Part shown: positions 1 to 9,204 of the stretch, one piece after another
Layout: each line of letters begins with the position of its first letter
How positions within the stretch are numbered: position 1 is the first letter of the stretch
Assembly: GCA_001247695.2 (NCBI GenBank)
Contig: LGRX02031522.1
Coordinates: 1 to 20,704 of the forward strand
Length of the DNA stretch: 20,704 nt
Source of the DNA: Cymbomonas tetramitiformis
Taxonomy: Eukaryota; Chlorophyta; Pyramimonadophyceae; Pyramimonadales; Pyramimonadaceae
Reading direction: 5' to 3'
Made by a program: the position numbers and the translations under genes
Notes under the pieces: generated by a model
Database searches by the model: none
Told to the model about the DNA's origin: nothing
What the model saw: only the letters and a program-made list of their open reading frames with translations

Positions 1-3000
1 TGCACCGCGCTAATGAAGTTTGCACGCTTCCTCTCCACGCCGATGAAGGCGCGTCCCATGCGAAGCGCTCCAATCCCAGTGGTTCCTGCGGAACACTTAA
101 ATCCCAGTGGTTCCTGCGGAACACTTAACATCTTTCATTACCCCGGCGTGTCCCTCGCGGCAAAACCAATGCATCCACAATGACACGCACCACTTCCCAT
201 GAACGGGTCCAGCACCACCATGTCGATGTCGGTTGTGTACCGCTCCACCAACAGCTCCATGAGCTCCACCTTTTTCTGTCCCACCACCAAGGTCTTGCCA
301 TGCTCTTCGCAGGGCTTACCGCCCTTCAAGCATCCCACTACGGCGCAATCGTGCTTGAAGGTATCCTGCACTTGAACAGCTTGGAAAGGTCGTGCCTGAT
401 GTTCTACCTCGGTCTCAACGATGTCCATCCTCCGCTCCTCATCCAATTCCTTCCAGCTTGGTTCCCAGCTCTCAGCCAGGTGCTTTTCCAAGGCCTTCTC
501 AAAAGCCTTCACCTCTTGGTAACTTAGGGCACGCAAAATGTTTCCAGTCCAACAATTCAGCGGGAAATAATCAAAGTCAAGGTCCTTACATTGCTGCCCC
601 CTGGTTTGGATGCTGGTCTTGAAGTCCAACTTCGGAGCCTCCAGCTTCCGTGCAAAAGTCGTGTACTGGTGTCCCACGGACTTTGGAGTGTTCGTGAAAG
701 TCGCGTTGTTGCGGTTCCCCTCCGTCACGATGTACCCCGGCATTGTCTTGTACACCTGTGATCCTTCCCCCCTTTTCCCTCCCTTTAAGAAACGTAACAA
801 AAAAACAAAAATAAAAGGGTGCCTTCAAAGCAACAAGTGTTACATCGATCCTACCGGGTGCTTCAACGCCTTCCAGCCCGCCTCCAAAGCTCGAAGGGCT
901 TCACTGTCGCCTAAGGCACACACAATGGTGTCTCCGTCCACCTTTCCCAGATCGGCGTATTTATGAACCTCCGACATGCCATCGTTGTTCGCGCACAGCT
1001 CGTCCAACTTGACTGCGAACGCATCCCAATCCACCTTCGTGTTGTACCCGGTCTTGCTCTCATGGCCCCACGGAACATCCGTGATGACCGCCGCCACACA
1101 AAACTTATCTTCCGCCGCGTTGTGCGTGATGACGTCCATGGCCCCGAGAGCTTCGCCGAAGTACAGCTGCAACAGCGGGATGCCTTGGGAGTTCATGGCA
1201 ACCGATGTCAACACCAACAACTTCTCAGACTCGGCATGTCCGTGTTGATGGATTAACTCCAAGACGTACTCCACCTTCTCATCCTTCACCTTCGTGCCAC
1301 GCGTCACGCCACGGTTCTTCACCGCTACCACCTTCGGCACCTCCACGGACACAATATTGTGCACATGATGCCGTACACCAGGCTTCAACGCCTCCTCATT
1401 CATCTTCAAGAACTGCCCAATCTCAATGCTCTCCTTCACCGGTCCCTTCTGCTGCGTTCCATTTCGGAGCGTTCCGCCTGCCATCTTCCATTGTCGCAAC
1501 CCTTCGTAGTCCGGGTTCCCTCGCGACACCCCAACCCAAGGCTTCATCCATTCCGCGCAGGGGGCCGGGTCGTCCTCCATGTCCTGCTCATCCTTCTGTT
1601 TCTCCTTGTCGCTAAGCCAAGCCGCGTAAGCGGCATCCTCCTCCTCAAAGGCCTGCAACTCTTGACGTAGCTTCCCCATCTCCGCCCTCTTCTTAGTTAG
1701 ATCCTTTCTCTGCTTCTTTGATTTTGGGACATGTTCCCCCGCGTCCTCCGCCGCAAACCAATCCGCCACTTCCTGTCTCTTCCGCTTCCGATCTTCACGT
1801 GTTTCACGAACCTCATCCGACTCCTTTTCAAAGTCAAACTTTCCATCCTCCTCCTCATCGCCCTCCTCATCGCCCTCCTCTTCCTCTTCGTTCTCCTCCT
1901 CCTCGTTCTCCTGACCATCTTCCTCACCAACCGGTTCCTCACCTTCTACCTCCTCATCCCCATCGCCTACCTCGTCATCATCCCCAACCGACGCACCTTC
2001 CTGCGTCTCTTCCTTTTCCTCTTCAACATCCCCACCCGTCTCACCAGCTGCAACTTCCGCAAGGGTCTCGACGCCACTCTCCTGAGCCTCCACAGCAGTC
2101 TCCTCCCACTCAACCATCTCGTTGTGCTTCTTCAGCATGTCCTGCACGACTTTCGGCTCGACATCCCGGTTCAAGCGAGGCAAGTTACTGGTCTTGGAGC
2201 AAGTCTCGTTGGCGTCGAAGAAAGTACCATCGTACCTGTAAACAAAAGTTTAACACCCATCACCTTTCCGCATAAAAAAATAGTTCACGGCTTTAACCAA
2301 ACCGTGGTAGATGGACTTACTTTCCGGCGCTCAGGTCCTCCAAGAACTTGGACGCCTCTTCAGTTTTTTTCGCCTTCCCCTTAGAGCTTTGAAGCTCTAG
2401 CTGTGAGCGGACTTCTTGACGAAGCAGCACAAACGAACACAAGTCCGTGAAGGCGCGTGTGGTTCCGACGAAGCCCAAAGTCGCGCATTGCTTCTTCTTC
2501 TTCAAGTGGAGCTCGCCATTCTCGTCCTTCACGGCGAACTTGACGTTCTCGTTCACTTTCAGGAAAACCTGAGACATGTGTTTGTCTTCAGGCGTGATGG
2601 TTGCATGTAACACAATAAAATAAAGACCGGCTTCCACCGTACCTGATATCTTTGTGTCGGATTAAGACGTTGGAATTCCTTGTTGTCGAACAAGGAGTTG
2701 AAGCCGAAGGGGGAATCCTTCCCCAAAGCTTCGCAGTTCTCGCGAAGCAAGGCCTCCAGCCGCTCGTCGGGCCCGATCACCTTTTCGTGGATGTGGGCCA
2801 TCCTCTTGAAGAACATCAACGAGTATAACGAAGGGTCGATGTGAGAGAACAAAACAACCAACTTCTGTGGTTTGGCCACGGTCTTGTCAATGGAGGACAT
2901 CAGCCATTTGAAGGAGGTGTAGTCGTCGAAAAAAGTTTTTTTCTTGGACCCCTTCTCGTTCTGGACGATGCGCGAGAGGGCGAGGCATGTAACCTCCTCC

Positions 3001-4518
3001 TTGGTGATGTCCTCCGACACCACGATGACGTTGCATTCCAGAAACCTTTTGTCCCGGGCCTCTAGTTTTTTTCCGCCTACCACGGCGCCATCTTGGAAGG
3101 CACGAGTGAAAAACTCGTGCCTACCATGTCCGTCAATGGCAATGTACCGCTTACTGAAAACAAAAACAAACACAGCACGCCATTTAAAACGACAAAGAAC
3201 ATGGGTTAAAGGGTTAGAGAAACTATTTATAAAAAAATATATAAAGTGTTTACTTCAGCTAAAGCTACCACTGGCTGTCTAGCATCCACAAAGGACATTG
3301 CGTCCTACGTATTTTTGCGTTTCGCTCAGCGTCTTTTTTATTCTTGAGTCTCCTCTTAGCTACTGCCACGTTTGGAACATTATACCAGCTAATGGGAACA
3401 TGGTTCTTCCTGCAAGAATCTTCCTCATCTTCTGAGGATGTAACATCTTCAAGCAACACTAGCTTAAAACCCCCTGTCTAAAATGCAACGCCTACGTCTA
3501 GTAATTTCTTTGTTGATCCTAATTCTTTCAGCTTCTCGGTTCATTGCACGTCTTCTTTGAAAGGCGCGCACGCCTTTAAACAGATCTCTGCAACAAATTA
3601 AAAGACAAGAAAGAAAACTTTAGGAGCAAGAGTCCTGAAGGGAGTCAGTAGACCTGCAGGTGAACAGCAAATAAACAAGAAGAAAGTCACCATGCAAAAC
3701 CAAGAAGAGTTCAAGCACTAACCTTTTTTTGCTGAATAAGAAAAGCGTTCATCGATGAACGCAAAAGCGTTCATCGATGAACGCTTTTTAAAAAACACTG
3801 CTAAAGAAACAAGTGTTTTGACCGGTTTAAAGAAAAGTGTTCATCGATGAACGCTTTCTTTATTTTGTTTCTGAAGCTTGAGTATTTTAAACTCTTTTTA
3901 AGAAAGCGTTCATCGATGAACGCTTTTCTTAGTTTTCCTTGTATTTTTCCTGAGAAAAAAGCTGAATCACACAGAAATATCGCAGCTTTTGCAACTCCAA
4001 ACCGCAAAGTTTTAGGAAAAATACAAGGAAAACTAAGAAAAGCGCTCATCGATGAACGCTTTCTTAAAAACAGTTTAAAATACTCAAGCTTCAGAAACAA
4101 AATAAAGAAAGCGTTCATCGATGAACACTTTTCTTTAAACCTGTTAAAACACTTGTTTCTTTAGCAGTGTTTTTTAAAAAGCGTTCATCGATGAACGCTT
4201 TTTCACACTTGTCTCTTCTACCTTTTGTCAGCGCAGTTCTTCAAGAAGGTTTAGTGAAACTTACCCGTGGGCCTTAGGATCTCCTTTTTTGGCGCGGCGC
4301 CAGATCATGGTTTGGGAAAGGTCGATGCCGTTTTTCTCAACGGACTTCTCCACGTTGACACCGTTGTGATTGTGTCCTCTTGGGTTGTCAGCGAAAGAGC
4401 AGTCCGCGAGCTTCAGCACTTTCTGCTCAACGAAACGCTGTTCCATCACGTCCGCGTAAACCAACCTTTCCGTGTTGCCATCCCCGGACTTCTTGGTGGT
4501 TCCTTTTTTTGCAGGCAT
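1..4518 (-). CDS. ParB-like domain / beta-class DNA methyltransferase fusion, multi-exon, 3' end outside window
   Basis: Proposed exons on the minus strand: 4518-4265, 3153-2643, 2568-2321, 2235-855, 755-191 and 85-1. All introns are GT-AG and all junction phases agree, giving about 1,015 visible residues. Residues 33-100 resemble ParB: VLKLADCSFADNPRG, then GIDLSQTMIWRR, and after the first junction KRYIAIDGHGRHEFF, the IDGHGR box. Residues 120-145 (VIVVSEDITKEEVTCLALS) continue that fold. A linker around residues 405-475 is extremely acidic; RKRKRQ and KSKKQRKDLTKKR near 487-522 look like nuclear localisation signals. DVPWG at 724-728 stands where motif IV (DPPW/DPPY) belongs. GQKKVELMELL is motif X, and DPFMGSG at 981-987, joined by splicing to TTGIGALRMG and FIGVE, is motif I and what follows it. 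The order IV, X, I is that of beta-class N4-cytosine or N6-adenine methyltransferases. The fold is seen; the target base and sequence are not. The gene is divergent from the transposase at 4971, so it is probably an element-encoded modifier of its own DNA. Confidence 0.8.
73..128. repeat. Perfect 28-bp tandem duplication spanning a 3' splice site
   Basis: Bases 73-100 and 101-128 are identical. On the minus strand each unit contains TTCCGCAG followed by GAACCACTGGGAT, so each provides a splice acceptor for the last visible intron of the methyltransferase gene, whose donor GTGCGT begins at 190. Using the acceptor ending at 86 restores the reading frame (GSG joined to TTGIGALR). Using the one ending at 114 reaches TAA after five codons. 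Confidence 0.9.
86..190 (-). other. Intron within methyltransferase motif I (105 nt)
   Basis: The donor is AGTG|GTGCGT and the acceptor is TTCCGCAG|GAACC. The intron splits the final glycine codon of DPFMGSG (phase 1). Translated without splicing, the frame meets a stop at 135-137 and motif I is cut off. With splicing the canonical run GSG-TTG-x-GALRMGRAFIGVE appears, which is the main support for the intron. Without the 28-bp duplication it would be 77 nt, the size of most introns here. Confidence 0.85.
756..854 (-). other. Intron in methyltransferase gene (99 nt)
   Basis: Donor CACCCG|GTAGGA and acceptor GATCACAG|GTGTAC, phase 0. It joins ...GWKALKHP to VYKTMPGYIVTEG between motif IV and motif X. 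Unspliced reading ends three codons later at a stop. Confidence 0.75.
2236..2320 (-). other. Intron in methyltransferase gene (85 nt)
   Basis: Donor GGAAA|GTAAGT and acceptor TTTGTTTACAG|GTACG, phase 2. It joins LEDLSAGK to YDGTFFDANETCSKTS. The consensus donor and pyrimidine-rich acceptor make this a well-supported junction. Confidence 0.8.
2569..2642 (-). other. Intron in methyltransferase gene (74 nt)
   Basis: Donor TATCAG|GTACGG and acceptor ATGTCTCAG|GTTTTC, phase 0. It joins RLNPTQRYQ to VFLKVNENVKFAVKD. The open frames upstream and downstream overlap only inside this intron. Confidence 0.75.
3154..4264 (-). other. Enlarged first intron (about 1.1 kb) of the methyltransferase gene
   Basis: The donor is CACGG|GTAAGTTTC and the acceptor is GTTTTTGTTTTCAG|TAAGCGG, phase 2. 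Direct joining gives KKGDPKAHG-KRYIAIDGHGR, the expected spacing between the variable loop and the IDGHGR box of a ParB domain. This intron is over ten times longer than the other introns of the gene and contains the foldback palindrome at 3764-4201. It also holds an unrecognised open stretch at 3265-3480 (minus strand, acidic then basic). From 3484 to 3740 nothing recognisable is seen. Confidence 0.7.
3741..4201. repeat. Foldback element: near-perfect inverted repeat with arms of about 187 bp
   Basis: The sequence is symmetric about position 3982.5. The two strands read nearly the same across it, so almost identical 105-codon open frames appear on both strands. Seven copies of (A/G)CG(T/C)TCATCGATGAACG-type palindromes occur at 3745-3762, 3767-3784, 3837-3854, 3906-3923, 4042-4059, 4111-4128 and 4181-4198. 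The inner six are mirror-paired at 69-70 bp spacing and the first is an extra copy at the left edge. The central 60 bases (about 3952-4013) are not symmetric. It looks like a foldback or MITE-like insertion in an intron; no target-site duplication was found. Confidence 0.85.
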
Positions 4519-4970
4519 CTTTGCTTGTTTCTTTTGACTTTAAATCTTTGCGCTTTTTATTTGGCGGCTAGAGTTCTTTACTAGCTCTCAACTGTCTTCA
4601 GGTTTTCTTCGACTTCTCTTTCCGAAACACGTCGACTCCTTTGGTCAGTGTCGTTCTCGACTCGATATTTTTTCGCCTCGATATTTTTTTTTTAAATTTT
4701 CAAAGCGTTTCCTCGAGTCGAATATTTTGAAGGTTTCGCCTCGACTCGACACTCGACTCGATTTTTTCCTTCGCCTCTCTTTCCGAAACAGCTAGACTCG
4801 TTTGGTCGGTGTCGTTCTCGACTCGACTCGAAAATTTCCCAGCCGTCGCCTCGACTCGATTTTATTTCGGCGTCGCCTTTTATTTTGGCGACTAGAGTTT
4901 TTTAAGGCCTCTCCTCGACACTTTCACTTCGGGAGTGCATTTATTTTACCGACTTCCTAGGGCTAATGCA
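4519..4970. promoter_or_regulatory. Divergent intergenic region, probable shared promoter, with CTCGACTCGA repeats
   Basis: This is all the DNA between the two divergent start codons, so it must hold both promoters and 5' leaders. It carries two imperfect direct copies of a block running from CTTTCCGAAACA to TCGTTCTCGACTCGA (about 4614-4665 and 4774-4826). It also has two copies of TTTATTTGGCGGCTAGAGTT-like sequence (about 4554 and 4880), and a cluster of CTCGACTCGA motifs at 4650-4870. No convincing TATA box was assigned. Confidence 0.6.
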
Positions 4971-7900
4971 ATGTCCACTCAATTTGTTACTTTTCGCTGC
5001 CTTGAAACCGGGGATGTCGTTCGTGAAATTCCTATTGTTTGGCATCTTGGAGACCCTTTTGTGACTAGCGACACACTTTGCAATGTTTTTAGTCTTGACA
5101 AGAAAGAAGATCTTTCCGTCACCTCCGAGTACGATGACTCCGTTGCTTGCTCTTTGGACCTGTTTCCCGTTCACGCGGGCTTCTTGCACAATGTGTACGG
5201 TACTCCTACCGACGACAACATGCCAATCTTGGTAAGCGACAGCGAAAGCGATGACAGCGATGATGAAGAAGACATTATTTACACCGGCGAGTGCAAGACT
5301 CCCCGGTTCTCACCAAACACGAAGCCCAAGCCCACGGAGTCCGTCGCTTCGACAAACCTTTCCAAGTCCGACTCGACTTCCAGTCACGCCTCTTCTTTTA
5401 AGTGGCCCGCAGATTGCAAACGTGTGAACAAGGTCCCCTTCGACGTCGATGGCAATGTAACTTTTGGTCACCACATGTCCTCACCTCTTCCTAAACCAAC
5501 CGGGAAGGGCGGTCTACCGCTGAACAAACTTGACTTCCATGTCACGAACCGTTCTTGGTCCCACGCCTGCGCCACAACTTGGGCGGAGGTAACCCGACAA
5601 GATGCTGTCAAGGACTGCAACTCTCAAGTTCGACTTCAAAACTGCCTTGGAGAAAAACTTTGCAGGAATACGGAGTGCTCTTTCTTTAAAACCCATGACA
5701 AAGAGTTCGTTCAGACAAGTTCTCAACAACGTGGCAAACGCTCCGCTTCCGCTTTCCTCGGCGTTGAGGTATTTTAATCCCAAGGTTTTCCCGTACACTT
5801 TCCCCACTTTTCCAGTAGGACCTTACGCTTTTCTTTTCTTCTTTCAGATTGAAGGCCCTCCATGCAAAAAGTGTCAAGAACCCATGGAAGTTATTACCTG
5901 TGGTGCCCGGGCTACTTTGGTCCGCATCGACCTTCCCGCAGCCGAAGGCCACCTACTGCTCTTTAGACACGAAGGCACCCATGCCTGCCAACCCATGGAT
6001 AAAAAGGGGAAGGCCGTTGTTTCCAAAGAAACCCAAGACGCCATCAAAGAAGCCCTTCCCGTTTTCGGTGGTCGCTTCACTTCCGAGAAGCTGAAGAACT
6101 CCGCCACAACGGTTGCCTTCGAGAAGATGCTTTCCTCTCCGGACGGCTCTCCCATCGACGTGTACAAGGTATCGCCCTATTTTTGTGTTACCTTTCCGTT
6201 ATACGTCGGGGACATGTTATTCTTAATGCATGGTTCCATTTTAGGTGGCCCGCGAAATGCAAGACGCTCGCGCCGTCCGCGACGTGATGAAAGAACACCG
6301 TGCGACTCAACGTGCCCCCGAGCGTGCTGCTGATGACGAGGTCAAGGAAATGAAACGGATCCTAGACTCAAAGGGATACCGTACTCTTCTTTTCGACACC
6401 GCACCTCTGAACTGGTTCATGTGCCCCCTGGACTTGCCGTGGTCCCCCGCGAAGATCATGCTGTTGATGGACCGCATTCTCGGCAAGCCTCCGTTCATCG
6501 GTTGCTACGCATGTTCTGATGGTGGCCACAGCTGCATTAACGGTCGCGTTGTCGAGAAGGTTGCAACGGTCGTGCCCGGAATTGGGTTGATAAAACTAGC
6601 AACCTTCGTGCTGCCGGCGGGTGAACGCGGTGTGGATGAGGAGAAGATGTGGCAAGGCATCGACTACGCTTGCCGGACGGTGGCCATGGAGGACGCCGAC
6701 TTCGCGAAATATCGAGACAAGGAGGTTTGGGTAAAGACCAACCCAAAAGGTGAGATTTGCTTTCGTCCCGTCGGTTTCGTCCGTGACGCGGGTGGCGGAG
6801 GCTGGATCGGCATCCGCTTGAACTACAACAAGTTCATGCGCCGGGAGGACCGAAAGAAGTACATGACGCGGGACGAGGCGGGCAACTCGTTGGAGAAAGG
6901 CTGTGACTTGCACCTCGTTGCGAACATGGGGATACACGCTCGGTGTTTGGACAAGAGTTTCGAGGAGACCCAGTTCCGGACACTGTTCACACGGTGGTAC
7001 GAAGCACAAGCCCCCAGACGTGTGATGGACGCACGTGCGCGCCTCTTCGACTTCATCATGGAGCAAGAGAGCAAGAGCGTGCAATCCTCTTTGTCTTCGC
7101 TCGTTTTATTTTACGAAGGTGAAGGCGAACGCACCCTGCAGCTTTTCACACAAAGCAAAGGGGCTAACCCGGCGGAGCAACTCTTCTCCAAGGACGGCAA
7201 ACTGATCGGCGTGAATCTGCCGGCCTCCGAGTTCTTGCACCTGGAGAACGTGACGTACATCACTCAGTCCGCCTGGTTGGAGCACGTAGGAGAAGGTGGC
7301 CACAGCCAGCGGGACTCCCGCACGAACACCCTCTACGATGAGCGGCGAAGGGTGTACACCGCCATGCAACGCGCACGCCACACCGCGTACGACGTCCTTG
7401 AGGAGGTGCGTGAAATATATGTCACTCCTGGTCCAGTGACGACGGAGACACGCAGTCACCGACCAAACCAAGTCCGATCGATGGGGAAGAGGACTAAGAC
7501 TAGGGTGACGATCGACGAGCCTGGAACGCCGACTCCGGCCATCAAGTTGGTGCGGGCATGCCTCGAGAACCCTTTGGAGTTCCAATGGCAGTTCGACCCA
7601 AACACCGAGGACCCGGCCGCCCGTTATGTTTGGCAGTCTTCCCAAGAGGTGGACGAGGCTCTCGTGGTGCAATATTTGGAGACCGCGGTGCACTTTCATT
7701 CCGAACATCGCTACGTGGACACTCGCCGCGTGTCCGTCGGGTCTTTGGACGAGGTGCGGTACCAGACAAGCACCACGAAAGGCCACGCGCAAATGTTGGC
7801 TCGCATGTTCTTGCAGCCTGACAAGCGCTTGAAAGTGATACAGGTTGGCCAACCCACCGTCCGTTTAACCGCACGTGGAAGACACGACGGCTTCCTGGAC

Positions 7901-8548
7901 CGCAGTTACACCTTGTCCTCTGGTCGAGGTGAACCCTCGCGGGTGATATTTGGTCATCTGGCCCGGGCGGCGCAACAACGCATCAGCTGCTCATGCTACT
8001 CATGGCGCCAAACGATGACTCGCGTGGGAAGGTCGACTTCGGTGAAGCTTTGCTTGTGCCTGTCCACCCTCCTATTCCGCGCGGGGTTCAAACCTGGACA
8101 TGCATTTTACGTGCAATCGGGGTTTACCACGGAGGAGATCGACGACATCTTAACGGCGCTGGGATCCCGCCTCACCACCGGCGATCGTGTCGGGAGTGAG
8201 GAACTGGCCTACGGGCAATGGATGGTGGTGCCCGGTACCGGTAGGAAAGCAAGATGCGCGGCCTCCGAGTCCCGCAAGGGTTGCGTGACAGCGAAGACCC
8301 ACAAGCAATCCCAGCCCATCCTTTCAAAGGATGGCCCAAGGGTGGTGGTCATGGGTCGGCGCAAGGTGAATGGTCAGTGGGTAAACCACAAGTTTCAATT
8401 CTGTCTTCTCCACCAGTGTTGCGCTACGGTATTGCCCAACTACTGTGATGTACCGCCTTCACCTACGGACCTGGTTGTGGCACATGGGTTGTCACTAACT
8501 AGGGAACAACGGCTTGGAGCTGGGGCCTTGACCTTTCAAGAGCAGTAA
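4971..8548 (+). CDS. MULE-like DDE transposase with N-terminal zinc cluster and SWIM-like motif
   Basis: Three exons, 4971-5768, 5848-6168 and 6245-8548, with two GT-AG introns in phase 0, give 1,140 residues. ATG 4971 is the first in-frame ATG of exon 1 (MSTQFVTFRCLE). Residues 89-101 are a serine/aspartate-rich acidic patch. Cysteines 225, 231 and 236 (CLGEKLCRNTEC), then C272, C275 (CKKC), C284 and HEGTHAC (H307, H311, C313), form a probable DNA-binding zinc domain. D465 (SDGGHSC) and D554 (GFVRDAGGG), followed by CDLHLVANM (C593, H596) and glutamates at 613-614 and 626, match the D, D, C..H, E layout of MULE transposases. CSC (955-957) and CLC (976-978) resemble a SWIM finger, common near the end of MULE proteins. 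It would cut and paste its own element. The superfamily call is inferred from motif order; the catalytic Glu is uncertain. The divergent ParB-methyltransferase is the likely partner gene. Confidence 0.6.
5769..5847 (+). other. Transposase intron 1 (79 nt)
   Basis: Donor GTTGAG|GTATTT and acceptor TTTTCTTCTTTCAG|ATTGAA, phase 0. It joins the first cysteine cluster (CLGEKLC) to CKKC. Only the frame entering as FLGVE matches the downstream frame; the overlapping open frame that starts at 5602 fails the phase test. Confidence 0.85.
6169..6244 (+). other. Transposase intron 2 (76 nt)
   Basis: Donor TACAAG|GTATCG and acceptor GGTTCCATTTTAG|GTGGCC, phase 0. It joins SPIDVYK to VAREMQDARAVRD. Confidence 0.8.
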
Positions 8549-8621
8549 CTCAGGTACGAAAGCGACATTGTTGTTTGCACGGTTTGTTGGGCTTTGGACT
8601 AACGTAATTGTTTTCCCACAG
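8545..8621 (+). other. Possible last intron overlapping the transposase stop codon
   Basis: A strong acceptor, TTGTTTTCCCACAG, ends at 8621. A donor GTAACT at 8545 would remove the TAA stop, leave a 77-nt intron matching its neighbours (79 and 76), and add 13 residues ending at TAA near 8662. An alternative donor, CTCAG|GTACGA, at 8554 would make it a 3' UTR intron of 68 nt. Either is possible, so the exact C-terminus is undecided. Confidence 0.45.
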
Positions 8622-8662
8622 GTACCACACATTGGGAAATATGCGACTGAGTGTCCAGGGAT

Positions 8663-9204
8663 AATGTGAAAGTTAGTTAGGGATCTTGGCGAGAAGTATG
8701 TTTTGAACCGAACTGGGGGGCCGGCCACCGGGACTTGTGGTTAGTAGTGGTCCGCGAAAGCACGTGAAAAACCAATGGAGAACGTAGTTGGTCAATGCAC
8801 GAAGACGAGTAGGCGATGGGGCGAAGGGCACAAGAAAGGGTGAAGTCGTGTTAAACTCTGGAGGCAAAACATGCGCGCCGGTAACTTTGCTTTGAATATT
8901 GATTTGAAGCTTTATATTTTACGTGAACAAGCGTTCTAATCTAGTGAATAGTACAAGCGTCCAAAGCGTTTAAGTGTTTGCGTGTTTAATTTTTTCTGTC
9001 CGTGTTCTTCGGTATTTAAGAGAAGTCCGGGCGCGCGTCGTAACTGGAGTTGGTGACCTAGCGGTAGTCGGCTGTTTTATGCCTGAAATAAGGGGAAAAA
9101 ACGGGGCAACCCCCATAAAATAGGAACAAAGCCAACCAAAGATATTCCTGAAAGTGTAGAAAAATTCTGGGTTTTTTCCAAAATTTTCAAATTTTAAAAA
9201 AACG
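8663..9204. other. Non-coding region downstream of transposase
   Basis: No gene is supported here. The stretch becomes AT-rich after 8880 and contains short A and T runs. It probably includes the 3' UTR and polyadenylation region of the transposase gene. A terminal inverted repeat matching the other end of the element could not be sought, because that end lies outside the window. Confidence 0.5.

Noticed and set aside
1731..2384. Long plus-strand open frame rich in Leu/Phe/Ile opposite the methyltransferase linker
   Set aside because: It is the antisense of the acidic GAG/GAA codon run (CTC/TTC reading as Leu/Phe), with no domain and no support from splice sites.
3801..4164. Two nearly identical 105-codon frames on opposite strands
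   Set aside because: They mirror each other because the DNA is a palindrome; the repeated word ATCGATGAA supplies the shared residues. Not genes.
2559..4518. A bacterial or phage origin of the ParB-methyltransferase gene by contamination
   Set aside because: The conserved domains are interrupted by GT-AG introns whose removal restores motifs in frame, which excludes prokaryotic DNA as the direct source.
5602..5847. Alternative reading frame at the end of transposase exon 1 (TATLKFDFKTALEKNF)
   Set aside because: It looks protein-like, but its phase does not match the exon starting at 5848; the other frame keeps the CLGEKLC cluster and joins in phase 0.
9046..9120. tRNA-like stretch with TAGCGGTA near 9060
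   Set aside because: No acceptor stem or TPsiC arm could be paired, so it is not a tRNA.
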